A stretch of DNA of 64,000 nt from positions 89,300,894 through 89,364,893 of the forward strand of contig CM074859.1 of assembly GCA_037501455.1 (NCBI GenBank), given 5' to 3'. Source of the stretch: Lantana camara. Lineage: Eukaryota > Streptophyta > Magnoliopsida > Lamiales > Verbenaceae. The translations under genes and the position numbers were made by a program. The notes under the pieces were generated by a model. The model searched no databases and had not been told where the DNA came from. It worked only from the letters and a program-made list of their open reading frames with translations. Below are positions 21,901 through 31,739 of the stretch, one piece after another (the first letter of the stretch is position 1; the number at the start of each line of letters is the position of its first letter).

Positions 21901-22864
21901 GGAATTCGAAGGATGACATGAAAGTGACTAAGTTATGGTTATCGAACCAATTCGAGATGAAAGATCTTGGTGATGCGTCCTATATCCTTGGAATCAAAAT
22001 CTATAGAGATAGATCTAGAAGGTTAATAGGACTATCACAGTCGATGTACATTGGCAAAGTATTGAAGAGATTCAATATGGAGTCAGCAAAGGTTAAGAAC
22101 CTTCCTATAAGTGTAGGAACATGTCTATCTAAGAAGATGTGTCCTAAGACTAACTTGAGAAGGAAAGAATGACTCATACTCCTTATGCATCAGCAATAGG
22201 AAGCATAATGTATGCAATGTTATGTACTCGACCGAATGTGGCTTATGCACTTAGTGTAACAAGTCGTTTCCAATCTGACCCTGGAGATGGTTACTGGGCT
22301 GCCGTGAAGAATATTCTTAAGTACTTGAAAAGTACTAAAGATTTATTCTTAGTTTACGGAGGTCAGAAAGATCTTACTGTCGAAGGATACTACGATGCAA
22401 GCTTTGTATCTGACTTAGATGATTTTAAGTCAATGTCAGGATACATTTTCTGCCTATACGGCGGAGCAGTGAGTTGGAAGAGTTCCAAGCAAACTACCAC
22501 TGTAGATTCGACCACTGAGGCCGAATACTTAGCTGCAAATAATGCAGCTAAGGAAGGTGTTTGGATTAGAAACTTCATTCAAGAGTTGAATGTTGTTCCT
22601 AGCATGAAAGACCCCATTACTGTGTTTTGTGACAACACTGGGGCGGTTGCTCAAGCAAGAGAACCAAGATCTCACCAACGGACCAAACATATTATGAGGA
22701 AGTATCACCTAATCCGTGATATTATCAAAAGAGGAGATGTGCAAATTGAGAGGGTCACATCAGTAGAGAACGTGGCAGATCCACTTACTAAACCCCTTAG
22801 TCGAGAAGCTTTCCAAGGTCATCTTCAGAAGATGGGACTTAGAATAGCTTTAGAATGGCTTTGA
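18946..22864 (+). pseudogene. gag-pol: Copia gag-pol polyprotein, broken
   Basis: The start ATG at 18946 opens MATKNPLVSIL; an upstream in-frame start at 18880 adds a poor N-terminus. Gag runs to about 19430, where a missing base shifts the frame; it resumes with a lysine-rich stretch and the zinc knuckle CFHCGKAGHWRRNC (19708-19749). Protease has WVLDTGCGTH (about 19821). The pre-integrase motif LWHARLGH (about 20227) and CESC supply the integrase zinc site; the core acidic residues appear in HSDVCG, RSDRGGEY and VSERRN. Stops interrupt at about 20547 (TAA), 20724 (TGA, probably from CGA) and 20919 (TAG), all in one frame. Reverse transcriptase has YVDD at 21876-21887. A frameshift near 22165 precedes RNase H (STTEAEYLAA, about 22510). 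Total length fits a whole copia polyprotein. Confidence 0.93.
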
Positions 22865-22869
22865 TGGGC

Positions 22870-22880
22870 AAGTGGGAGAT
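22870..22880 (+). promoter_or_regulatory. Copia polypurine tract
   Basis: AAGTGGGAGAT directly before the 3' LTR at 22881; it primes plus-strand DNA synthesis. It follows the RNase H stop codon closely. Confidence 0.8.
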
Positions 22881-24781
22881 TGTTAGGAATAGTACCCTAA
22901 AAGTCGATTGTATATCCGCTTTGTACTTTTCCTTTTTGTAATCACAGACAATATTTGAATGAAATAACGAATTGAGGCAACACTTCTTTATATGCTCTTG
23001 TTTGGTATGCGTTTACTTTATCTGTGCATGTATGAGAACTCCCCTAATCCTGATGACTTTAGGACTCTACCATTTAGGTGAAATGGTTCATGAAACGAGC
23101 ACTATATCACATAAGTCATGATTAGAAAAATACTCCAAGCCGATGAGTCCTACTGACAGTGGGAGTGTCAACCAGACTCCTCTAAAGCTTGCTTGTAGGA
23201 TCACGCCCTTAAGAAGGACCACCTTGTTTCATAGAGGTGCAAAGTGTATAGTTGATACGTGCGTGATACATGAGGGTGCTTACTTCAATAAGTAAGTTCA
23301 CTGAGGTACCCCGTGTGAGAACATTCCTAAATGGGAAAGGAAGTTTCTATTTCAGGAAATGGAAACTTCCAGATTAGGAAATATCTCACGAGTCATTGAT
23401 GTGATTAATTGATCCTTAGACTTGAAGTTCCATGTCACTTTATGAGTTAACTCTATAGTCTTAGGTACAAGCTTTAAAGGGGGTCGCCTTAGACAACTGA
23501 TTCAAGGCTTATGCTGGGGCTGCACAATTGACTCATGAAAGTGAATGACAATCAAGAAAGGACGTACACATGCATTTGCAAGGTGATCTCTTATTGTGTA
23601 AGTCATTCATATGCCATATGGAGTCCTTGGCCAAGGCAGAAGATCAAGACATCAAGAAAATGGTTTCTTGGATTGAGATCAAATGGATATGAAATGCACT
23701 TAGCTTTAAGACCAGATTATTAGGGTTCTAATTATTCCCTTACCCTAGATCTTGGTTGAGAGATAGTAAGTAGGAGGATTGTATCTCACATGAATCAATG
23801 ACTTAAAGGTTCTGTCGAATCGATACATTCCAATTCAGCTAGGGGGTAAACACCTGTTGCTAGACTATGGTAGTTTAATATGTGAACTGATAGGGTCACC
23901 GCTAATTGAATTGAGAACCTAGAGGGTCACACACAACAACTTGGTTACATGAGTTAAGGCTTTAGAATGATTAAACGAGTTAATCGGGCCAAGAAGGTTC
24001 CACACGTGTGGGTCACGTGAGTGACACGTGTCTCACACGTGTATATACATATATATATGTGATATATGTGATTAAATAATTAATGTGTTAATTATTTGAT
24101 AGACTTTGGTTTAATTTTTGAATTAAAAAGAAAGTCTTATTTTGGAGAAAATTAATCTAGTTAATTAATTATGAATTAATTAATTAGATAAAAATAAGTT
24201 ATTTATTTATTTAATAAATAAAGTATAAAATTATTCAAAAGGGGTTTGGATAATTTTAGCTCTCTTAAAATTTGATTTGAATTAGAATTCAAAGTCAAAG
24301 TCAAAATTACTTGATGATCAAGTAATAGGAGAGAGGGACCAAAATCCTTAGCCCATAAGGACTAGGGATTTTCTGCCACTCCCTTTCCTATATATAGGGG
24401 AGCTCATGCTCCCCTTAGAGAGTGATTGATTTCTTTTGGTTCATGTGTTGAACACCATCCTTTCTCCAAGATAAATTAAACTCTAGGTTAAGCTTAAACA
24501 CTAACTAGAGAACTAACATCCTTACTAGTTAGATTGTAGTCAAGTTGGTGGATTATCTTTAGAGAGCTTCAAGTTAGAAGGTTTGAAGATTCGAGTTTTA
24601 CCAAGGAGAGGGGTTCAAGCCGCGAGAAGAGCGTTCTTGGGTGGCTTGAAACGCTTTAAGAAAGATTATTCAAAAGTAAGTATCTAATCTCTACGAATTT
24701 GGATACACGATTGCGAGTCGAAGATCCTTTTGTTGGAAAATTTTTAAATTTTCGCTGCTTTCTGATTCTTGTTTTCCAACA
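22881..24781 (+). repeat. 3' LTR of the copia element
   Basis: 1901 bp, TGTTAGGAATAG...TTTTCCAACA. Relative to the 5' LTR it lacks the CACTA insert, one TTAATTAATTAG-rich stretch near 23888 and one CACACGTGTG unit near 24008, leaving four CACGTG cores. TATA at 24389-24396 and the hairpin at 24397-24414 are kept. Confidence 0.95.
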
Positions 24782-24786
24782 ATTTA

Positions 24787-26212
24787 TACCAAGGAAGTTT
24801 AGTTGAAGAAGTTGAGAATCTTGGATCCAAGAAGTGATGGAACGAGTTCAACGGATAAGAATAGAAATTCTTAAGGGGGAGAGCATGACCGGGAGATGAC
24901 CTAATTTCACGGTTGTGCTCGGACGGGTAGCTTCAAAAAGGAACAACGGAATTACAAGAATTAACAAATAACGAGACTCTACAAACCAATGGCAAAGGAT
25001 GAATTAAGAGATTTTAACACCCGGTGGGCTTCGAGACCGAGGTGAGAAAGACTTTGGAATAATATTGGAAGAGACAAATGCTTTGAGAGATGAAGATATG
25101 GATTCAAAGAGAGTTTGAGAATTAAAAGGACAAGACGGGGTAAAGGATAATTGATGGTAACCTCGGCTGCAAGATCAATGTTGTGGGTTTCTTATTATGG
25201 GACACGTATAAACTTAATCTTACAAGATTAAAAGGAAGGTGTTGGATAGGAGGAGCCGATCAAATCATCATATTCCGAGATGGACAAAGAGAGGGTTAAT
25301 TTAACCGAGTGTGGAAGTGGAATACTTAGAAGAGAATACATAATATAAACAAAGGAGAATACGGATGTGTCGGTTGTTTTCTATAATGAACTTGAGACAC
25401 TATTAGGATTGAAGACTATGATTCGAGTTATTAAATAGTATATCGAGTAATGGAGGAAACTGGGTACAATTTGTGAAGAGAAGTGAGTTAATCGGGTTAC
25501 AGGCAAGCGCACACTTAAGAGCGGAACATCGGACCGTGATGACTAGTAAAGATAAGGGAATCAATAGTAGAATGAAGGCCGAGTTGTCATTGAAGTGTTG
25601 AGTACATCAGGCATTTTCATGCATGACACCACGGGTAAAGGAAATTCCAACCCAAGAATCAATTGTTCAATTGAATCACAAAAAGGGAAGATTCCTAATC
25701 AATGGTGAAGGGTACATCAAACATTCATGGCATACGCATACATGCAACTTGAATTCGAGTAATTTCACGATGCTAAGTGCTTTGGTCGCTTGTTAAATTA
25801 ATTGCTTTTGTATGAATAATAATAATCGATATATTCGATTTTTTTATTTCCTTCCTGCTTCTTGTGTGGTTGTTGTGTGATTGTTTATTTAATTGTTCTT
25901 TTGGGTTGTTGTGTTTGCTTGTTTGAGAGACGGGGTTCTCTTATTGCTTTTTTGAGAGACGGAGTTTTCTCGGTTTGTTTCAGGGATGGGGCTCTCTCGT
26001 AGTTACTTGTCTAACTAGCTCTAGCGACAGTTTAGATTTTCGAGTGTTTAGATTCCGGTGAGTTAAGGTTCGTGACTTAACAGCATTTGAAGACCCCTTA
26101 TTGTTGGAAGACCTTTTCCGAACTAATCCCTGACGGGGAGTTGCTAACCCGCGTGGGATGAACACGGGAGAGTTGCTTATGAGTCCAGAACTCGAGGCAG
26201 TGGACCTGGGGA
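24787..26212 (+). other. Interior of element A, right part, non-coding, with short hairpin array
   Basis: It continues element A after the copia insertion. No gag-pol motif is seen. Around 25700-25740 a passage (GGTGAAGGGTACATCAAACATTCATGGCAT...) resembles 30880-30925 in the interior of element B, and both are followed by GAGAGACGGGGTTCTCTC-type hairpins, so A and B appear to share this interior. The right LTR is recognisable from 26213, where it lacks the first ~10 bases of the left copy. Confidence 0.6.
25923..26000 (+). repeat. Short hairpin array related to that of element B
   Basis: Three units: TTGAGAGACGGGGTTCTCTT (25923-25942), TTGAGAGACGGAGTTTTCTC (from about 25951) and CAGGGATGGGGCTCTCTCG (about 25981-25999). 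Each folds into a 5-7 bp stem with a CGGGG/TGGGG-type loop, counting G-U pairs. Its place, before the right LTR, is the same as in element B. Confidence 0.7.
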
Positions 26213-26610
26213 CCAGTTTTTTTCCAGCCGTTCACGTAAGCGCGCCACGCCTGTGAGTTTTGAGATTTAGAATTTATTTAATTCCTTTTCGTTATTAATT
26301 GCGCGGTTCAATTCATTTAATTTGAGTTCTTGTGATTATATTATTTCTAATTTCTTCTTTCGTGAATTTCATCACGTGAATTGTATGTCTAATTTTTCCC
26401 GAACATGTTTAAGTGTTTAATTTTACATAATTGCAACAATTCATGTTCATTCGTCTTTAATTGAAACTTTATAAAATTCTTGAGATTAATTGATAAATTG
26501 ACAAGGACTTACTTGTAACGATCATGAAACTTGGTAACTAATTGCATTCATTTAAACTCCTTGAGGACTTGATGGCAATTTCCCCTCATAATTCATACAT
26601 TTCATAAATA

Positions 26611-26648
<38 letters not shown>

Positions 26649-26706
26649 TTCATGCATATTTTCATGAAACATGCATTATATATATGTATGTAATATACAC
26701 ACTCAT
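26213..26706 (+). repeat. Right LTR of element A, left portion
   Basis: Matches 12312 onwards through the TA microsatellite. It breaks at 26706 where element B begins, and resumes at 35541 after B; CTCAT is duplicated on both sides. Confidence 0.85.
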
Positions 26707-29700
26707 TGTAACATCCCGCTCGTCCGATTTATAAGGTACGCCATGTTTCAACCTTTTAATGTGTTTAATTATATGATTTTATATTTTTCGTGGCCCTATT
26801 TTGAACTCTTTTAGAGTTTAGGGGCCCCTTTGTAATTTTTTGTTTTTAGGGTTTTTTCGTTCATTTCTCGTTCGATCGAGTTTTCGACCTTTTTGACCCC
26901 TTCAACGCGTTCAGGGCATCGAGACGAGTCCGTAGACTCTAAGTTTGCCCCATTCCGACTTCGTTAGCCCGTTCTTCCGACCGTTTTTGCGTACGAGGAC
27001 CCGAGATATATACCCCGAATCCTCATTTTACGTGTCAGAATTTCAGCTCCAGACTCATCGACTTCCTCCCGCGATTGGTATTGTTCACACAGTGGAGGTG
27101 TGAAAACACACATGTCCGTTCACGCTCGTTTCTCGACGGAATTCGACGTTTGAGTAGTGGAAATTTATCAACTCGACGAGCCCGTCACAATGGTATACAA
27201 ATCGGAGGCTAAAAATCAGCGGTGGTGGAGCTACGGCGAGCAGCAGGTGGCGCGGCTTATAGCCGCCACTTCATCGCCCATTCGCGGAAGCTTCCGGCGG
27301 CGATTCTCGGACACGCCCCTCAGACCCATGAAGGAGGCTTCTCGGCGCAGTGGATGGTGTTGGCGGCGCAGCCATCCGGCTAGCGGCGGCGGCTCACACG
27401 CCGCCTGAAAGTCACGACGGGCGGCGGTGGTACTGTAGCGGCGGCGTTTGGCGGTTTCTGGCGGTCTTCTCCGGCGAGGGGCTACCTTTTCCGAACATTT
27501 TCGACGTGGTGAGTCCGATTCCGGGGTCGGTTGGAGCAAACGAAGGCCGGAGCTGGCTGAACCGGCGAGAGGCCCATCGACAGACTTTCGGCGGCGGTTT
27601 GGGACCTTTTTCCGGCCGGTTTTGGTGGTGCTTCCTTCACGGAAGTTGCTCAGAATGATGGAACTTAGCGGATGGCGTTGGCCCCGACTCGAGAACCGAC
27701 CGGCGGCAGCGAACCGGTGGCGGACCGGCTCTGGACCGGCGGTCCGATTTTCCGGCGACTTTTCCGGCAAATGGGCTAGGGGCTTTCGAATGCCTTGCTA
27801 CGGGCTTTCCAACGGTATGTCCGGATTTTGTTTTCGTGTTGCGGTTTGTATTTAATTTCAGTTTTCATACTAGGATTTTAGTTCGGTTTTTCGTCAACGA
27901 AGTCCGGTGTGCTTGGTATTTTCTGAAATTGGTTGAGGGCTTTTGTCAAGCAGGCTGAGGCGTACGTTTCTGTCCATCCGAGGAATTTTCCGACCACCGG
28001 AGGTGGTGGTCCGGCGGCTTCACGTGGCGGTCCGACTGGTTCCGGGGGCGGCATTCCGACGCCCTTCGGGCAGTAAGTTCCTCTCGTCGTGGTGAGTCCA
28101 ACGCCACTTTCCGTTCGTCAATCGGATGTCCGGTTGATTTATTGTGATTTATTTTGTATAACTTGAATATTTAAAATTAATTGTTTTAATTGCTAATTGC
28201 TTGATTTGTCGATCGAATTGTATTTCAATAGGTACGAAATCATGTATTAAATGAATTATGGATTATATTGATGCTTTGATATGCCATTTGAATTCCGATA
28301 TATCGAATTGAGCTATTTGCCTATGTTGGAAGGGGGTGTATGTGTAATTTCGCTAAACATATAAATTGTATGAATTCAATTAGTTAATCTTTGTCGATTG
28401 GTAAACAAATATGCTAATTATGATTTCGATTAACAGAAATTATTACGCCTAAGATTGAAGCTTTTAATTAGTCTAATCACTTAAATTGAATTGGAATTTA
28501 TTATATGATATAAGTATTTGTTATGCAATTTATGATTTAGTAAGAATGAAATTAGTATGTCTTGGATGATTTAATTTCTAACTTTGTAATGTAGGTTTAA
28601 TTGTTTAATTTAAAGTAATCCTATTATAAGATATATGAATTGTATGAAGCTTATATGATTAAATTAGAAACTTTTGCACGTAAGAAATAAGTTATTCGTA
28701 CGAATATGAATTGGTTATTTGATATATGAATTTATATGAAATAATGTGAGCTCTGCTTATGTGATTGCATTTCTTAAGTGCTTGAGCATGTGCCGTGCGT
28801 CTTTATATGGTTGTCTGAGTCTGAGTCTGGGTTCTGTACTGTATTTGGTGTGTTCAGTTGGTACAGGTGCACCCGGGGTGGTGACAAGTGAGTCGTGCAG
28901 GTTCCGGGGTGAACCATTAGCTGTGTCTTCGGCTGTGTTTGGTGCCAGGTGAGGTTAGGATATAGTTATACCCTATTGCTACGTGCCCGTTTTCGAATGT
29001 GTACGATTTATAAGCCTGGTATATACGTAGATATGTGTGAAATATGTACTTTGATGGTTTTGTCATAAGTTTGAAAGTAAAGAACGCTATGTATGAGCCT
29101 ATGTATGCTTAGTTTCGGTTTGTTATAACTTCGAGGTCAGTCTGCGTGATATGTACGTACGATATGATAAGTACGATGTGCATGAGATAAGTCTGTCTGT
29201 CTGTGTGTGGCGGGTTAAGTTTCCGATATATGTGTGTTATCTGTGTGATGGGCCCCGGTGTTATGGGTAAAGGAGACCCGGGACGACCATGGGGTCGCCG
29301 GTTACGACCCCTGTGCACTTCTCCACAAAAGGGAGACTTAGCTCATCCTCGGGAGGTCGAAGGGAAAGCGGGTCTTCTTGAGCCGGCGGCGTGCTACGTG
29401 ACCCGTCGAAGGAGCGGGTGGATCCCCCGTCTCATTACATTTCTGTGTGGGGGTTGAGAGGGGCACCTCTCTTCCCTAAACGGTGTGAAGGAAGGTACGT
29501 TTGATTTGATTCCGTTTGTTTATGCCTGTGTGTGATCTGAGGAGTTTGGTTGGATTAAATTCGTACCTGCCGAGTGTTCTGTCTGTCCGTCTGTCATAAG
29601 TTCGTGAAATGGGGGTAGATTCTTAAATTAAGATAAAAAATTAGATTTTTCTATTAAACCAATAAGTTATGTTTTGATACGTGTGCCAAGTCTGCATGAG

Positions 29701-30509
29701 TTAAACGTATGTTTTGAGATATGCATAAGCTAAGTTTTGTTCGTTATGTTTTGATAAGTCTCCCTATATGTATATTATCACGGGAAATGTTTTGGCGTGC
29801 AAAAACTAACCCCGGGTTCAAGAATATTACTTCTACTTTGTGTTGTGCTCTATATGTATGTATAGCGTGCGTGTGTTAACCCCTCGCTCAGTCTTTGGAC
29901 TGACCCCTCCCCTTTTATGTTTTAGTTTGCAGGTTTTGCCTTGGAGTTCGTTGGAGCTAGGCGGCTGTTAGTGTCTGTCGAGTCGGTGTCAGTTTGTATG
30001 AGTTTGATAAGTGTTTTATTCGAATTACGTTTGTTAATTTTGTACAAGCTATGATATATTTTATGCAGGTTCGTACTTATGATTTGAATGTATAGAATTC
30101 GGGACAGGTTAGGACAAGTGCTCGGATTAGTTGAAACCGTTTGATTATATGTTTGATCGGGAAAGGTTTCTAGGGCCAGTTGAACCCGTTTTGTTGTATA
30201 GTTATTCGGGACAGGCTAGGACAGGTTGCCTTGTTTAGTTGAACCCGTTTAGGTTAATGCTGTTTTACTTTCTGGATATATGAATTTATGATTGCTGATT
30301 TAAATTTTTGAAAATTCGTATTTTTGCATTGCTTCTGCATTCAGGATCTCCATATCTGTTTCTGTACAGGGTTCAGGTACCGCCTAACTTAGGTTGTTTT
30401 TCGTTTGTTACCCGTTCAATGTGACTTGGTGCGTGTGCGGACCTTCCATTTCGTACACGTGTCGGGCCATAGTGCGGGGGTGTGATGCCCCACCGCTTGG
30501 GGTGTTACA
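26707..30509 (+). repeat. 5' LTR of element B
   Basis: GC-rich from about 27150 to 28140, then AT-rich, then a GC-rich structured block at about 29249-29486. Moderately long frames exist on both strands of the GC-rich part (for example 27231-27770 minus and 27448-27855 plus), and most recur in the 3' LTR, but none shows a known motif. I treat the LTR as non-coding. Confidence 0.95.
29249..29486 (+). ncRNA. Conserved, probably structured RNA block in LTR B (5' copy)
   Basis: From GGGCCCCGG to CTTCCCTAAACGG. It recurs at 34280-34517 and, at high identity, at 48121-48354 in a different LTR family whose flanks have diverged. Hairpins visible: CGACC-ATGG-GGTCG near 29283; ACCCG-TCGAAGGAG-CGGGT at 29401-29419; GAGAGG-GGCA-CCTCTC near 29456. 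A role in packaging, dimerisation or translation of element RNA is a guess. Confidence 0.5.
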
Positions 30510-30516
30510 TCTTGAG

Positions 30517-30528
30517 TGGTATCAGAGC
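30517..30528 (+). promoter_or_regulatory. Primer binding site of element B
   Basis: TGGTATCAGAGC, a perfect initiator tRNA-Met complement, 7 bases after the LTR end. Confidence 0.95.
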
Positions 30529-31020
30529 TACCAGGTTCAGAACCGGTGCTCTGGAGTCGTGTCGCGTCAGTGTAGGTCGTACGGCATAGGAATCTGTACG
30601 CATTGCATCCATTTGGCATGAAATTTTGCTTCCTCAGTTTGAATTGTATTGAGTTATGTGACTGAGTGCGTAATATGATTATGATTGTGCAACATTTTAT
30701 TAATGTGCCCTTAATTACTTTTACTATTGTGCTTACATGACTTAAGTGCCGCATTTCATTTGCACATCTAACCCTCGTGCACCAACTCTAGTGTTTTAAT
30801 TACAGGGTTGCAATACCAACAATTTAACCAGCTTCCATGATACCATTGCAATATTAAGGTCAAGATTTCAAATACCACGGTGAACGGTACACTAAGCATC
30901 CATGGCACGAGCATACATGCATCGTTTACTTAATTAATTCTTGTTGTTACGTGATATAATTGCTAAGTATGCTATGTGTTAACTGTTGTGATTTCTTGAT
31001 TCTGCTTATGTGCTTGAATG
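30529..31020 (+). other. Interior of element B, no gene
   Basis: The first 90 bases (GTCGTGTCGCGTCAG...GTCGTACGGCAT) resemble the leaders at 38680 and 51190, so B shares a leader with the autonomous gypsy elements. The rest is AT-rich with no recognisable coding. Confidence 0.6.
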
Positions 31021-31423
31021 AAGGGAGGTTTGATTCTCTCTATTTATGTGCTAGGGGGATGTTGATTCTTCCTATTTGTGTTTTAGAGAGATGTTGGATT
31101 CTTTCTAAGTTCTGTGCACGAGAGATGCTGGATTCTCTTGTTCTTAGGTATTCGAGGGATGCTGGACTCCCTTGGATTTAGGGGTTTGTGAAATGCCGGA
31201 TTTTCTCAAACTAGATTGTCTGAGAGATGTGGAATTAATCAGACTTAGGTTGAGAGACGGGGTTCTTTCGATGTTGTGCTTGAGAGACGGGGTTCTCTCA
31301 ATTGTGTGCCTGAGAGACGGGGCTCTCTCTTTTGTGTGTGGAGAAACGAGATTTTCTCTTTTGTGTGCCGAGGGACGGGGTTCCTTCGCTTGCGTGTCGA
31401 GAGATGGGACTCTCTCTCTTGTT
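31021..31423 (+). repeat. Tandem array of about 13 covarying hairpins, 28-35 bp period
   Basis: Units of the form GAGAGACGGGGTTCTCTC. Stem pairs at 31085-31091/31100-31106 (AGAGAGA/TCTTTCT), 31119-31125/31134-31140, 31153-31159 (CGAGGGA/TCCCTTG), 31185-31193/31202-31210, 31218-31223/31239-31244 (GTCTGA/TCAGAC), 31250-31257/31264-31271, 31280-31287/31294-31301 (TTGAGAGA/TCTCTCAA), 31312-31317/31324-31329, 31341-31346/31353-31358 (GAGAAA/TTTCTC), 31369-31375/31382-31388, 31399-31404/31411-31416, plus two weaker ones at 31023 and 31053. The arms change while pairing is kept. The loop is TGNTGGAT-like in early units and CGGGGT-like in later ones. Confidence 0.85.
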
Positions 31424-31725
31424 TGTTGCGGTTGTGTTACTTCTGGCCAGACGACAGTTTGCAAGTAACGAGGATGTGACGGTATCAAGCTTTGCGTACA
31501 GTGGCCTAGTGGTGATCAAATGAGCTTGAAGTGACCAATGTTCAAGTGCTCAGTGGGACCTCTATGACATCGAGTCAATATGAAAGGAGCTGATGCCGAC
31601 TAAGGGAGAAGTATCCTGCAGAGATTGCAGTTCACCTAGATCAGAGTTGCGCAGCGGACTTTGAACTGGAATTCGTTTCAGCGTCGTTCAAGATCCGACC
31701 TTAGGACCTGAGGACAGGTCCTTTT
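31424..31725 (+). other. Interior of element B after the hairpin array
   Basis: Non-coding; includes CCAGACGACAGTTTGCAAGTAA, resembling TAGCGACAGTTTAGATTTTC after the short array near 26020 in element A. It ends at the purine tract. Confidence 0.55.
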
Positions 31726-31739
31726 GAAGGAGGGGAGTT
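31726..31739 (+). promoter_or_regulatory. Polypurine tract of element B
   Basis: GAAGGAGGGGAGTT directly before the 3' LTR at 31740. Confidence 0.9.

Larger units (their letters stand above)
14260..24781 (+). mobile_element. Ty1/copia retrotransposon with both LTRs, 10.5 kb, TSD ATTTA
   Basis: Two matching LTRs (14260-16757 and 22881-24781) with TGTTAGG...CCAACA ends bracket a primer site, a long leader, gag-pol and a purine tract. ATTTA flanks the whole element (14255-14259 and 24782-24786). Domain order is gag, protease, integrase, reverse transcriptase, RNase H, the copia order. One gag frameshift, three in-frame stops and one further frameshift before RNase H make it non-autonomous. The left LTR holds a 556-bp CACTA-like insert; the right LTR has two short deletions relative to it (near 23888 and 24008). 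The element sits in the interior of element A. Confidence 0.95.

Noticed and set aside
27157..27855. Possible proteins in LTR B (83, 102 and 135 residues plus; 179 residues minus)
   Set aside because: They overlap in several frames of a GC-rich stretch, at least the 83-residue frame opens at GTG rather than ATG, and none has a known motif. Recurrence in the 3' LTR only reflects LTR identity.
31021..31423. CRISPR-like array
   Set aside because: Units are short and diverge along their whole length, spacers are not unique sequences, there are no cas genes, and the context is a plant retrotransposon.
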